Source: Akkermansiaceae bacterium UBA6138 (GTDB taxonomy: Bacteria > Verrucomicrobiota > Verrucomicrobiia > Verrucomicrobiales > DEV007). From it: a DNA stretch of 64,000 nucleotides. The notes beneath the pieces were generated by a model. It was not told the origin of the DNA and did no database searches. It was given only the letters and a program-made list of their open reading frames with translations. The DNA is taken from positions 1 to 64,000 of the forward strand of contig DIVG01000060.1 of assembly GCA_002422425.1 (NCBI GenBank), read 5' to 3'. Shown piece by piece: positions 15,301 through 23,821 of the stretch. Position 1 is the first letter of the stretch, and each line of letters begins with the position of its first letter. The translations under genes were made by a program, and so were the position numbers.

Positions 15301-17070
15301 CCAGACGAGGGCTCCGCCGCGTTTCAGGCCGGCGAGGGGATTGGTGTGAGTGAAGGCTTTAGGGTCACAACAGAGGACGATATCGACGTGGTTGAGTTCG
15401 CAATTCACGCGGACCTCATCGGGAGCGGCAACAAGGTAATAGTTTGTCGGGGCACCTTTTTTTTCGGACCCGTATTTCGGGTTCGCGCTGACAAAAAGCC
15501 GGGCCTCGCCGCCTTCCTTTTCGAGGAGGCGGGCAAATTCGCCAATGATCTCTCCGAGGTTTTTTCCGGTGGTGATCATGCCCCGGCCGCCGATGGAATG
15601 GAAGCGCGCGGCAATGGCACCCTCGGGGAGGAGCGAGGGCGTCTCTCTGGAAATGACAGCGTAGGGATGGTCAACGCCGAGGACAAAAAACGTCTCGCCT
15701 TCGGCAGCTCCCCGGCCGTCGCGGCGATTGAGGAGTCCGGCGGCAAACTCGTAGGCACCGATGCTGTGTTCAGGGCGAAAATCGCGGGAACCTATCCCGT
15801 AGATGCCGTTAAAGAGCCTCGGGAAATCGGCCGGGGAGAGTGAAGGGAGCCCCCCGGTAGCACCATGAAGATGGGCTTCGAGGCCTTTGCTCAGGGCCGT
15901 GCGGATGTCCCGCCCCATCGGATTGTCGCCGGCCATCCCCTCGTCGGTGCGTTCGAGGATAATGACGTTTTTCTTTCCCCGCAGGGCCTCGATGACAGCT
16001 CCCTCCGGAAAAGGGCGGATCACGTTGAGATGGATCGATCCGACCCTCGCCTTGCGCTTGCTGCGGAGATAGTCGCAGGCGGCTTCGATATTGGAGGCGG
16101 CGCTGCCGAGAGAGATAAAAACAGTGTCGGCATCCTCCGTGCGGTAGCAGTCGATAAGTCCGTATCGCCGACCGGTGAGTTCGCCAAATTCACGAAAGGC
16201 CTCTTCAAGGAGAGCGGTAATGGGTTCGTTCCAGTTATTGCGGCGGGCCGCGACCCCATTCATGTGGTGCTCCTGATTCTCCACCGGACCGAGCAGGATA
16301 GGGTTCTTCAAATCCATCATCGCCGGGACGCGACGCCGTAAGGCACCGAAAAGTTCACGCTGAGCCGGGGTGGGACTTTCGATGAGATCGTCGGCGGCAC
16401 CGAGGAACTCGCGGAGCAACTCTGCCTCGGGCATGAGCCAGGCCCGTTCGGAGTGCGTCGTGAGCATGCCGTCCTGGACATTCATTCCCGGATTGAGGGC
16501 GAGTTCGTTGACCTTGCGGAGAATGATGGATTGGTCGGCGGCTTGTTGCGCGTCTTTGGCAAAAAGGATCGTCCATCCGGTATCGAGAGCGGCATAGATA
16601 TCGTCGTGTCCGCAATGGACGTTGAGGGCGTGTTTGGTGAGGGCGCGGGCACCGACCTGGAGAACCATCGTGGAGCATTTCCCCGGCGCATGGTAGTATT
16701 GTTCCATCGCGTAGACGAGTCCCTGTCCCGAGGTAAAGTTGACGACGCGGCGCCCGGTAACCGCGAGAGCGGTGGCCCCGCCCTGAGCCGCGTGTTCGCC
16801 CTCGGTCTCAATCGCGATTTTGCGGTGACCCCAAACGTCAAGCTCTCCGGCGGCGAAGGATTGCTGGTATATTTCCCCGCCCTCGGTTGACGGGGTGATC
16901 GGGTAAAAAACGCCGCCCTCGGTAATGCGGGTCTCGACGTATTTTGCCACGAGGGTATTGCCGTTGCAGGTAACGGGCCGACCCGGATATTTGGGCACGG
17001 GCGGTTGCCGGGATGCGTTGCCGTGACTTGTGGCAGCTTGCTTTGTCGGGGGGGTGGCGGAATCGGACAT
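12322..17070 (-). CDS. nifJ: Pyruvate:ferredoxin (flavodoxin) oxidoreductase, long form
   Basis: Single-chain PFOR, oxidising pyruvate to acetyl-CoA and CO2 with thiamine diphosphate and three Fe-S clusters and passing electrons to ferredoxin or flavodoxin. The ATG at 17070 (MSDSATPPTK) is preferred over an upstream GTG at 17136, giving 1582 aa. Domain order follows the family: a thiamine-binding N-domain (GGVFYPITPSTEGGE), domain II (VGSIHLNVIRPFPEGAV), the gamma domain (RFHSIGGRGMITTGKNLGE), a two-[4Fe-4S] domain (CTQCMECISVCP near 806 and CKGCGECVEQC near 943), then the catalytic TPP domain (GDGACAGCG near 1023; GGDGALGDIGFQN near 1260). It is about 350-400 residues longer than enterobacterial or desulfovibrio PFORs. 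Extra sequence lies between the two cluster motifs and inside the TPP domain. Confidence 0.93.
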   Translation of the reverse strand: MSDSATPPTKQAATSHGNASRQPPVPKYPGRPVTCNGNTLVAKYVETRITEGGVFYPITPSTEGGEIYQQSFAAGELDVWGHRKIAIETEGEHAAQGGATALAVTGRRVVNFTSGQGLVYAMEQYYHAPGKCSTMVLQVGARALTKHALNVHCGHDDIYAALDTGWTILFAKDAQQAADQSIILRKVNELALNPGMNVQDGMLTTHSERAWLMPEAELLREFLGAADDLIESPTPAQRELFGALRRRVPAMMDLKNPILLGPVENQEHHMNGVAARRNNWNEPITALLEEAFREFGELTGRRYGLIDCYRTEDADTVFISLGSAASNIEAACDYLRSKRKARVGSIHLNVIRPFPEGAVIEALRGKKNVIILERTDEGMAGDNPMGRDIRTALSKGLEAHLHGATGGLPSLSPADFPRLFNGIYGIGSRDFRPEHSIGAYEFAAGLLNRRDGRGAAEGETFFVLGVDHPYAVISRETPSLLPEGAIAARFHSIGGRGMITTGKNLGEIIGEFARLLEKEGGEARLFVSANPKYGSEKKGAPTNYYLVAAPDEVRVNCELNHVDIVLCCDPKAFTHTNPLAGLKRGGALVWESSESPEMAWKRIPRRYRARVKEDGIRIYTLPGFEIAKAATDRPDLQLRMQGNSFLGAYFRVSPFFEVFGIDASKFDEVVRAQYEKKFGRFGAAVVASNMKVMEDGFDRVTEISYGDIDDEDLSTMRSAPVLPHGEATILPTAGCSYAGLTAPAPSPRQNARYPLQQLARFDSEFRCGLGYHQPASALASIGVVATATGATASKYVARRETPLFIPENCTQCMECISVCPDTALPNTAQDISTILITTARHYVSDPDQRERLIAALPEVERQARRIMNAAIEAKESIPFKDIIRTEVAALDRGLTRQTKDEFTTILDLVPVAYSKVPAVFRSLEKKKSGTGGVFSLFVSDLCKGCGECVEQCGDHGALVMVPDTESLNYKLTSAQIFSRLLPETGAKYLGLYDGENPLDSRPAALRNHLMLRRNYEALVSGDGACAGCGEKSALRAIASMTEAYMRPLYHHKADRLDKAADRLEADGLTRLERLRCENPDTAAIFKQAVAHLLMGLGGENDDDTRKRLARTGPVSDEDIVSALVSALRVDAFNHRDLQAGDGRLANGMSVMFMGASTGCNTVYSSTPPANPHPYPWMNSLFQDGATISWLLGEALILNHARYSVAPERLARALLGDEPAAAHGSDVIDEDGYWHLTHLSDNEMTDLEIRELPKVWIVGGDGALGDIGFQNLSKVILQNRPNVKGIMLDTQVYSNTGGQNSDSSNMLGGYDMNQFGRASQGKLNEKKSVAEILTSGHGSPYIAQVSMANSAKLYRTVLEGLDYRGTAFFQCYTTCQPEHGVADDMSAHQARLARDSRGMPEFVFDPRRGESCQESFDLKGNPDPDRDWYQAAYSDKTRFNYTVAHWAATEARFGKHLKPILEEGAGALIPLERILVLITQDDIVRRHVFLPDHRSYVPDFGVFITAESDGQRRHFAVSRQIVLFCVERRKAWRMLQSKAGIINLDYLAQKAVLNRWANGEIDTAELRSRAAELHAAERLALEP

Positions 17071-17349
17071 GGCGATGGCCGGGGAAAAGGGTTGCGCTTT
17101 TCCCCGGGGGATAAATAGACAGGGACGGCCCCTCACGTCACTTCAATAAGGCTGTAGGCCAATTCCCGCGTCGCAAATCACAATGCCTGCGACCTGCCAT
17201 GGCCCCGTCCCCCGGTGCCGCCGGGATGCCTTCGCGACCTGTAAGGAGTCTCCGGAACCGAAAATGCCGTTTTGCCGCCTTTCGTCGCCGATCTGATCAA
17301 ATCGCAGGGGAACTGAACCCTTCACCAGAAGCGATTTTTGCGAAGGGAC

Positions 17350-17910
17350 CTAATCAACCGGCTCTCCCGCGAGCAATTTCCGGAAACCCTTGACCGCCTC
17401 CTCCTCGTTGAGGATCGAGCCGTTGTATTCGACGATACCTTTCCGGTCGATGATGACCCACCAGGGAGTTCCGCGCGGTTTGTAAGTGCCGCTGATACCG
17501 GGAAACTCCGGAGCTTTGATGTTGTGGCCGAAGGGGATCGCAAGCTCGAACTTCTCTGCGGTGACTTTCAGCTTGTCCGGGGTGTTGTCGAGGAATCCCT
17601 CAAAGGCGGTCTGTATCGCAAGAAAGACAATCTCATCGTTGCCCTCGTAACGGGCAACGAGATTCTTGAGGACGGGCAGCTCGCGTTCCTGTGAGGCCTT
17701 GCACCAGTGCTGGAAAAAAAGCATGACAATCACTTTGCCCTCATAGTCGGTGAGTTCGAGATCCTTTTTTCCCTCGGGCAGTTGATACCATGTGCTGATA
17801 TTGATAGGGGGGGCTTTTGCTCCCTGGATGCCCTTCTGGAATTCCTGTGCGCTGAGAGTTCGGGGAGCTATGACGGTGGCGAGAAGAAGGAGTAAATGGA
17901 GTGTCTTCAT
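17350..17910 (-). CDS. Exported thioredoxin-fold protein with a single active-site Cys
   Basis: A 186-residue TlpA/redoxin-like protein with a signal peptide (MKTLHLLLLLATVIAPRTLSA). The thioredoxin core is recognisable: KVIVMLFFQHWCKAS at 60-73, where a CxxC would normally stand, and TPWWVIIDRKGIVEYNG with the cis-Pro region. Cys70 is the only cysteine, so it cannot form the usual intramolecular disulfide. It may act as a monothiol or peroxiredoxin-like enzyme, or have lost redox activity. It diverges from the DUF1080 gene; the 87-bp gap must hold both promoters. Confidence 0.75.
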   Translation of the reverse strand: MKTLHLLLLLATVIAPRTLSAQEFQKGIQGAKAPPINISTWYQLPEGKKDLELTDYEGKVIVMLFFQHWCKASQERELPVLKNLVARYEGNDEIVFLAIQTAFEGFLDNTPDKLKVTAEKFELAIPFGHNIKAPEFPGISGTYKPRGTPWWVIIDRKGIVEYNGSILNEEEAVKGFRKLLAGEPVD

Positions 17911-17997
17911 TATCGTTCGGGTAAAGAGAATGGCCTAGGGTAAGGGAGCACATTATTGCGGGCTTGCGGCGGAATTTTTGTCCGCTACCCTTCCGGC

Positions 17998-18645
17998 ATG
18001 AAAACGATCTCTGTTCTTCCTCTTCTGCTCTCCGGCTTCCTGTTAACGGCCTGGGCCGGGCACCCCGGGAAAAAGGAGGCTGGCTTTGTGACTGTTTTTG
18101 ACGGGAAAGACATGTCAGCCATCGTCACCGAAGGGAACTGGCAGATCCAAGAGGACGGTTCCCTCTCCCTCGTCCCGCGCGAGGGGGAATCGGGCTGGAA
18201 ACGTTACCATCACTATCTCTGGCTCAAAGAAAAGTTCGCCGACTTCACTTTTGATTTTGAATACCAGCATGAGGCAGGTGGCAACTCCGGCTTTTATTTC
18301 CGCTGCGCTGATAGGGTTGACCCGACCTTGAGCGGGTTTGAAGTGCAGATTCTCGATTCTCTGGGGAAACCGGATAGCGAAATGGGGCACCATGACAACG
18401 GGGGAATTATCAAGACCAAAGGCGCTCTGAAAAATATGAGCAAGCCCGCCGGTGAGTGGAATCGAATGACCGTGACGATGAAAGGGAACCGGCTCATTGT
18501 CGTTCTCAATGGCGAGACGATCCACGATCTCGACCTTGCCGCCGCGAAAGAGGCCGGTAAAGAGTTGCCCGCCGAAGGTTACCTCGCGATCCAGGATCAT
18601 GGTCAGCCTTTTCGTGTGCGAAACATTCAGATCAAGCGAATTTGA
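17998..18645 (+). CDS. Secreted DUF1080 protein (3-keto-disaccharide hydrolase-like)
   Basis: A 215-residue secreted protein. The start at 17998 is chosen because it gives a clean signal peptide (MKTISVLPLLLSGFLLTAWA). The single domain is the concanavalin-like DUF1080 fold, with hallmarks FTVFDGK-like (FVTVFDGKDMSA), FDFEYQHEAGGNSGFYFRC, GFEVQILD, PAGEWNRMTVTMKGNRLIVVLNG and the C-terminal GYLAIQDHGQPFRVRNIQIK. Family members include hydrolases of 3-keto-disaccharides or glycosides; the actual substrate here is unknown. Confidence 0.85.
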   Translation: MKTISVLPLLLSGFLLTAWAGHPGKKEAGFVTVFDGKDMSAIVTEGNWQIQEDGSLSLVPREGESGWKRYHHYLWLKEKFADFTFDFEYQHEAGGNSGFYFRCADRVDPTLSGFEVQILDSLGKPDSEMGHHDNGGIIKTKGALKNMSKPAGEWNRMTVTMKGNRLIVVLNGETIHDLDLAAAKEAGKELPAEGYLAIQDHGQPFRVRNIQIKRI

Positions 18646-18672
18646 GTCTTCCTCTCCTTTTCCCCTTTTTCA

Positions 18673-19812
18673 ATGAAACCCGAAATTGATCCCTTTCGTG
18701 AAGCACGCGGCGCATCGGGTGTTTTGGAATGCAGGTTTAACGGGGAGAAGATCGCGATGATTCTCCGCCACGCCGAGGTGCGGCAGGCGGCAAAGGACTG
18801 GCAAACCTACAGCTCGGATGCGCCGTTCCGGGTGCCGGTCCCGTCCGAGGAGGACGTCAGGTCGATGCGACAGCTACCCATCGAGACGAACCCGCCCGAG
18901 CACACCGAATACCGGGCTATTGTCGAGCCCTTTTTCCGTCGTGCCAAGGATCCCGCCATGATCGCCCGGGTGGAGGCACTCGTCACCGGACTGTTGGAGG
19001 CGGCAATGGCGCGCGACTCGCTTGAGGTCGTCAATGAGTTTGCCCTTCCCCTGCAGTCCCGTGCCCTCACTTACCTGCTCAACGTGCCCGAGAGCGAGGC
19101 CGAGATCTGGATCGGGTGGGGGATCCACGTATTTCGCGTCAGCGGCGGAGTGAAAAAAGGGATTGCCCTTGAGGAGTATCTCCATGCGCAGTTCGACCGC
19201 GCCGAGGCCTCACCGGGAGAGGATTTTTTCAGTGCCCTGACCCTCGCGAGCTATTGCGGGCGCCCGCTCAGTCGCGAGGAAATGATGGGGTTCGCGAACC
19301 TGGCTTTTGCCGGCGGACGCGACACGATCATTCACACCGTGTCCTCCGTCTTCGCTTATCTGGCAAGAAACCCCGCCGCGTTGGATTTTTTGCGTGAAGA
19401 TCCCGGCCGGATTACTCATGCGAGTGAGGAATTTTTCCGGGTCTTTATGCCCTTGACTCACATTGGACGGGTCTGTCCCGTGGCAACGGATGTCCACGGC
19501 GTCACCGTGGCAGCCGGGGAACGTGTTTCGCTCTGCTGGGCCTCGGCGAACCGGGACGAGACGGTCTTCAGCGCCCCCGAAGAGATTCGTCTCGATCGTA
19601 AGCCGAATCCCCACCTTTCTTTCGGCTTCGGCCCCCATCTCTGCCTCGGGGCACCGCATGCGCGACTGCTCGTGCGGACGCTCCTGCAGAAATGTGTTGA
19701 GATGGTCGGGTCCATCACCGAACTGGCGTCGGAGGATCGGGTGGAGAAGGAGGAGGGCTACGAGCGCCTCCTCGGCTTCGAACGCTTTGAGGTGAGCGTT
19801 TCGGGGAGGTAG
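18673..19812 (+). CDS. Cytochrome P450
   Basis: A 379-residue soluble bacterial P450. The heme-thiolate loop FGFGPHLCLGAPHARL places the proximal Cys at residue 324. The I-helix carries AGGRDT with the acid-alcohol pair for O2 activation. The K-helix ExxR is seen as EFFR, and an N-terminal ETNPPEHTEYRAIVEPFF segment corresponds to the usual DPPEHTRLR stretch. It begins 27 bp after the DUF1080 gene. No ferredoxin or reductase gene is adjacent, so electron donors must come from elsewhere. Substrate unknown. Confidence 0.93.
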   Translation: MKPEIDPFREARGASGVLECRFNGEKIAMILRHAEVRQAAKDWQTYSSDAPFRVPVPSEEDVRSMRQLPIETNPPEHTEYRAIVEPFFRRAKDPAMIARVEALVTGLLEAAMARDSLEVVNEFALPLQSRALTYLLNVPESEAEIWIGWGIHVFRVSGGVKKGIALEEYLHAQFDRAEASPGEDFFSALTLASYCGRPLSREEMMGFANLAFAGGRDTIIHTVSSVFAYLARNPAALDFLREDPGRITHASEEFFRVFMPLTHIGRVCPVATDVHGVTVAAGERVSLCWASANRDETVFSAPEEIRLDRKPNPHLSFGFGPHLCLGAPHARLLVRTLLQKCVEMVGSITELASEDRVEKEEGYERLLGFERFEVSVSGR

Positions 19813-19902
19813 AACGGAGGGGGCGCGGGTGAAGGGAAATTGGCGATTGCGAAATGGAGGTTCGTCGGCATCTTATCCCTTTAACTCCTTCCCCATTTGA
19901 CC

Positions 19903-20277
19903 GTGCCTGATTCCCTCACTATTGCCAAGACCTGCGCCAGAAGCGCGGATGATATTCAGGCGGAGGACATCGTGGTGCTCGACCTGCGAGGCCTCTCTTC
20001 TATTGCCGATTACTTTGTGATCTGCACGGCAACCTCGGTGCCCCACTTGAAGGCTGTCAATCGTGACATCCGGGCAAAGACCGAAGAGGTCATCGGGGAA
20101 AAACCGCGCTCAGGCGAGGGTGACCCCGCGAGTCTCTGGATGGTTCTCGATTACGTCGACGTGGTCGTGCACATTTTTCATTCTGGGATGCGCGATGTCT
20201 ACAGCCTCGAGGATCTTTGGTCCGACGCCCCTCGCGTGCCTCTCGATTTCCTCACCCCGCCTCCCGCTAAAAAGTAG
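19903..20277 (+). CDS. rsfS: Ribosomal silencing factor RsfS
   Basis: RsfS/Iojap binds ribosomal protein uL14 and blocks subunit joining under starvation. The protein shows the family core: EDIVVLDLRGLSSIADYFVICTATSVPHLKAV, then WMVLDYVDVVVHIFHSGMRDVYSLEDLWSDAPRV. The length of about 124 aa is normal. GTG at 19903 (VPDSLTIAK) is preferred; a TTG two codons earlier (19897) is also possible and no Shine-Dalgarno decides between them. It lies upstream of cinA on the same strand with a gap of about 40 bp. Confidence 0.93.
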   Translation: MPDSLTIAKTCARSADDIQAEDIVVLDLRGLSSIADYFVICTATSVPHLKAVNRDIRAKTEEVIGEKPRSGEGDPASLWMVLDYVDVVVHIFHSGMRDVYSLEDLWSDAPRVPLDFLTPPPAKK

Positions 20278-20319
20278 CCTGCGGCACGTGACGCCTTTTC
20301 ACTCAACGCTCTCTCGCGC

Positions 20320-21564
20320 ATGCGTATCGAAGTCGTCAATACAGGCAGCGAACTGCTGCTCGGAAAAGTGATCAATACCCATGCCGCCTTTTTCGGGCAG
20401 GAGCTCTTCAAGCTCGGTCTCCGCATCCAGCGGCAGACGACGATTCCTGACGGGGATGATATCCGCGTCGTCCTCGAAGAGGCATTTCCCCGGTGCGACG
20501 TCATTCTCATCACCGGGGGGCTTGGCCCTACCAGTGACGACATCACCCGCGAAGTCGTGGCGGAGATGCTCGGCCGCACGCTGCGGCTCGATCAGTCCAT
20601 CCTCGACGGCATTACGGAATTGTTCCGTCGGCGCGGGCTGAAGCAAAATCGATCAAACGACCGCCAGGCCATGGTACCGGAGGGGGCGCTCGTTCTGGAT
20701 AATCCGAACGGCACCGCGCCGGGCCTCTATCTACCGGCCGACCCGGTCGCCGGGTCACCGCATCTTTTTCTGCTTCCGGGACCTCCCCGTGAGTTGAAGC
20801 CCATGTATGAGAGGCACGTCGGTCCTGCAATCGCCGGACTGCTGAAGGCTGATCAAGAACGGCCGGAATGGCTCAACTTCAAAATTTTCGGAGTGGGGGA
20901 GTCCTCTCTCGCCTCGGCGCTTGAGCCCGATTTCGATCGAATACCGAATCTCGAAGTCGGCTACTGCGCCCGTCTCGGAGAGGTCGACTTGCGGCTGATC
21001 GGGGACCCGGCTGCCGTCAGGGAGGGGGCGGCGCTCGTCCGCGCCGGCTTCCCTCATGAAATCGTGACCGAGTCTGAGGATTCGATCGAACAAGTCATTC
21101 TCGAACTTCTCCGACGGCACGGCGGGACCGTGGCGACGGCTGAGAGTTGCACCGGAGGCTACCTCGCGAGCAGCATCACCGATGTGGCGGGTGCGAGTGA
21201 GATCTTTCAGCGAGGCTACGTGACCTACTCAAATGAGGCGAAAACGGAGATGCTCGGCGTGCCGGGTTCAATTCTTGATGCCCACGGTGCCGTCAGTGAC
21301 GAAACGGTCGAGGCCATGGCCGCCGGTTGCCTCGCGGCGAGCGGGGCCCATTACGCATTGGCCGTCAGCGGCATCGCCGGTCCCGGTGGCGGGAGTGAAA
21401 CGAAACCGGTCGGAACGGTTCACATCGCCCTCGCTTCCAAAGACGGCACCGTTTTTTCCCGACGTTATTTCTTCCCTGTCGAACGAAAAAGCTTTAAAAT
21501 GCGGGTAGCGAGGCAGGCCCTCGATCTCTTGCGGCGGAGACTGCTTGGCTTCCCGCTCGATTAA
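20320..21564 (+). CDS. cinA: CinA family protein (nicotinamide-nucleotide amidase type)
   Basis: A 414-residue two-domain protein. The N-terminal MoaB/MogA-like COG1058 domain starts IEVVNTGSELLLGKVINTH and contains ITGGLGPTSDDITRE and LPGPPRELKPM. The C-terminal PncC-type amidase domain (about 265-410) has VATAESCTGGYLASSITDVAGASE with the catalytic Ser/Cys region and ALAVSGIAGPGGGSETKPVGTVHIAL. It is likely an NMN deamidase/ADP-ribose pyrophosphatase involved in NAD recycling. The 3' end overlaps an upstream extension of the next frame, but the real next start is at 21656. Confidence 0.93.
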   Translation: MRIEVVNTGSELLLGKVINTHAAFFGQELFKLGLRIQRQTTIPDGDDIRVVLEEAFPRCDVILITGGLGPTSDDITREVVAEMLGRTLRLDQSILDGITELFRRRGLKQNRSNDRQAMVPEGALVLDNPNGTAPGLYLPADPVAGSPHLFLLPGPPRELKPMYERHVGPAIAGLLKADQERPEWLNFKIFGVGESSLASALEPDFDRIPNLEVGYCARLGEVDLRLIGDPAAVREGAALVRAGFPHEIVTESEDSIEQVILELLRRHGGTVATAESCTGGYLASSITDVAGASEIFQRGYVTYSNEAKTEMLGVPGSILDAHGAVSDETVEAMAAGCLAASGAHYALAVSGIAGPGGGSETKPVGTVHIALASKDGTVFSRRYFFPVERKSFKMRVARQALDLLRRRLLGFPLD

Positions 21565-21655
21565 CAGGCTTGGTTGGTGTAGTGCTTCGGTCGGTTCCGG
21601 AGGACTCGTTTTCCGTGCCGAACGCGGGTATTTTGCCCGATCCGGGAGAGTGACA

Positions 21656-23809
21656 ATGGACAGGGGACATCAGGGTGAATATCGTCGGCAGATGAGGGGA
21701 CGGACGCGGGCCGTCCCGGCGTTCCTTATCGCTTTACCGGTCTTTTTTTCACCAACGGCGGAGGCCCAACTCTTCAATGGGGGAGGGCTTTTTAACAAGA
21801 AAACAGAGGCACCCCGGGTCCAGACGGAAGATGAAATCGGGGTGCCGGTGCCGGTGACCGGTCGCGTCGAGGCGCTCAAGGGGCACGAGGTGCAGTTTGA
21901 GATTCGCGCCGAATCAAAGACGCCCGGAGCCACGGTGGAGTTCCTCATCCGGGCCTTTCCGTCGGCAGGCAAAATTGTCTCGCTCGTCAGTAAACCGAAC
22001 GAACGTAATAAGGCCGTCGTGACCTATTACGCGGACCCGTCTTCCAGCGCCAATGCCGATGCGTTTTCCTTTGCCGTGCGCTACCGGGGGGGGCGCTATT
22101 CGGCCGAGATGCGCTATGACATCGACCTTGTCGATCTGAAGGCCGAGATTCAGGCTCCGCCTGAGATCGATTTTGACGAGGTGATGGTGGGATCCGAGGC
22201 GATCCGCGAGATCGCGATTCGAAATCTCGGCAACGGCTCGATCGATCGCCAGATTTTCCTGCCTCCTCCCTGGCATCTTGTTGATCCGGCCGATGGGAAA
22301 GTTAGCATTGGCCCGCGGGGTGGTCGCATCCTCAAGGTCGCCTTCCGACCTGAACTGACGGGCGAGACCAGTTATTTTCTCAGTTTGAGCCGAAGCAAAG
22401 AGGGCACTACCAAGCTCCTGGGAAGGGGCGGGGACCCTTTCCGGGTGGCGAGTGAATCGCTTGAGCTTGTTGTTGACCCGGTGAGCGGAGAACGTCGCGG
22501 AGAGATAGAAGTCGTAAATCCGGGGGCCAGGCCGGTCACGGTCGAAAGCCGCGCCAGCAGCCGCCTGCAGAATGGCCTCGCGAACACCTATCTTATCGTC
22601 CCCGGGAAACCGACCAGAGTCCCCGTCAATCTCGGCGCTACCGATACCGCTCCTTTTGACGGCACGGTGCAGTTTTCCCTGGCGAACGGATACTCGAAAT
22701 CGGTTCGTGTTTTCGCCCCGGTCGTGCCCGGTCGCATCCAAGTGGCCGTGCCTAATGCGATCAGCTCCGAAGTGATCAATTTCGGCAAGGTCGAGGCGGG
22801 TCGGTCGACCGAGCGGGGCATCACGGTTACCAATCGTGGGGGAATCGCGGTCCCGCTTGAGTTTCATATCCCCGAACCTTTTCGACTCCTCACGAATCCG
22901 GGTCCACAGTTGGGGTCGCTCTCGGAGGTCGCTATTTCGATTGGTCTTTTTCCGGCTCCTTCGGCGCGCGGCCCTGTTGACGTAACGATGCATGTCCTCG
23001 CCAACGAGCAGACAGTTCCGGTGCGTCTCCTTGCCAATGTCGTGCCTCCCGCCGGGGCAGCGCCCCGCAGCGGCGCCCAGCCCGGTGCAAATCTGCCTCT
23101 GGCAGGGGTTAGGCTGGGCTCATCGACACCCGCAGTCCCTGCGGCCAGCAACGATGGCGTGCCGGAGGGGCCTGCGGGGCTGGCGGCCGACCCGGAATCT
23201 TCTTCCCAGCGAATGGCACCGGTCGATCCGCCACTCTCTTCGGCCATCGGAGGGGCCGGGGCGAACAATTCGGACGGGGCCGCTCCCGGCCCTTCGGATG
23301 CCGGGAGGCACTCGTCGGGAGACGGCAATCAATCGGTCGCGGGGCGCGTCGTCGATCCCGATTTGCGACGACCCGAGGATCTTTCTGTTTTTGAGGTCAG
23401 GAGCGACTCTATTATGATAGGCTGGACCTCACCGAAGGACGAGCGTGGCCGCTCTTTCGAGGTGGAGGGGCGCAGCGTCCCGGTCGGTTCTGCGTCGGGG
23501 GAGTCCCGGAGTGTCTGGGTGCCTTACCCGGCGGTGAAACTTGAGCGTATTGACCGGCTCGTGAAGGCGAAGATCGAACCATTGAATCCGGCGAGCCAGT
23601 ATGAGTTCAGGGTGGTTCTCACGGCGGACGACGGCAGAAGTTCGCCTCCCTCCGAGGTTCTCTCCGTGCATACCGGTTCACCCTTGAACTTGATTTATCT
23701 CTGGGCTTTCCTCGGTTTTGCGCTCCTCGTCGCGACCGTCCTGATCACCTTCAAAGTCGTGCGGGGTCGTCACACCGGAGTTGTTTCGACACCGTATATC
23801 GAGTTCTAA
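21656..23809 (+). CDS. Envelope protein with Ig-like (ASPM/SPD-2/Hydin-type) repeats, FN3 domain and C-terminal membrane anchor
   Basis: Not a named family (717 aa). The ATG at 21656 is preferred over the frame's earlier start because GGGAG stands before it and because it gives a plausible signal peptide ending PTAEA. Repeated Ig-like modules with the Hydin-type signature are visible (IDFDEVMVGSEAIREIAIRNLG; VINFGKVEAGRSTERGITVTNRGG). A disordered Pro/Ala/Gly/Ser linker (about 470-570) precedes an FN3-like module (RSDSIMIGWTSP ... NPASQYEFRVVLTADDG). One hydrophobic helix (LIYLWAFLGFALLVATVLITF) and a short basic tail end the protein. It is probably displayed in the periplasm on a C-terminal anchor. 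Role unknown. Confidence 0.75.
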   Translation: MDRGHQGEYRRQMRGRTRAVPAFLIALPVFFSPTAEAQLFNGGGLFNKKTEAPRVQTEDEIGVPVPVTGRVEALKGHEVQFEIRAESKTPGATVEFLIRAFPSAGKIVSLVSKPNERNKAVVTYYADPSSSANADAFSFAVRYRGGRYSAEMRYDIDLVDLKAEIQAPPEIDFDEVMVGSEAIREIAIRNLGNGSIDRQIFLPPPWHLVDPADGKVSIGPRGGRILKVAFRPELTGETSYFLSLSRSKEGTTKLLGRGGDPFRVASESLELVVDPVSGERRGEIEVVNPGARPVTVESRASSRLQNGLANTYLIVPGKPTRVPVNLGATDTAPFDGTVQFSLANGYSKSVRVFAPVVPGRIQVAVPNAISSEVINFGKVEAGRSTERGITVTNRGGIAVPLEFHIPEPFRLLTNPGPQLGSLSEVAISIGLFPAPSARGPVDVTMHVLANEQTVPVRLLANVVPPAGAAPRSGAQPGANLPLAGVRLGSSTPAVPAASNDGVPEGPAGLAADPESSSQRMAPVDPPLSSAIGGAGANNSDGAAPGPSDAGRHSSGDGNQSVAGRVVDPDLRRPEDLSVFEVRSDSIMIGWTSPKDERGRSFEVEGRSVPVGSASGESRSVWVPYPAVKLERIDRLVKAKIEPLNPASQYEFRVVLTADDGRSSPPSEVLSVHTGSPLNLIYLWAFLGFALLVATVLITFKVVRGRHTGVVSTPYIEF

Positions 23810-23821
23810 CCTCAGACGGCT

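Noticed and set aside
14206..15843. 545-codon plus-strand ORF opposite the PFOR gene
   Set aside because: It is antisense to a well-supported PFOR with motifs throughout and shows no family resemblance; a GC-rich shadow frame.
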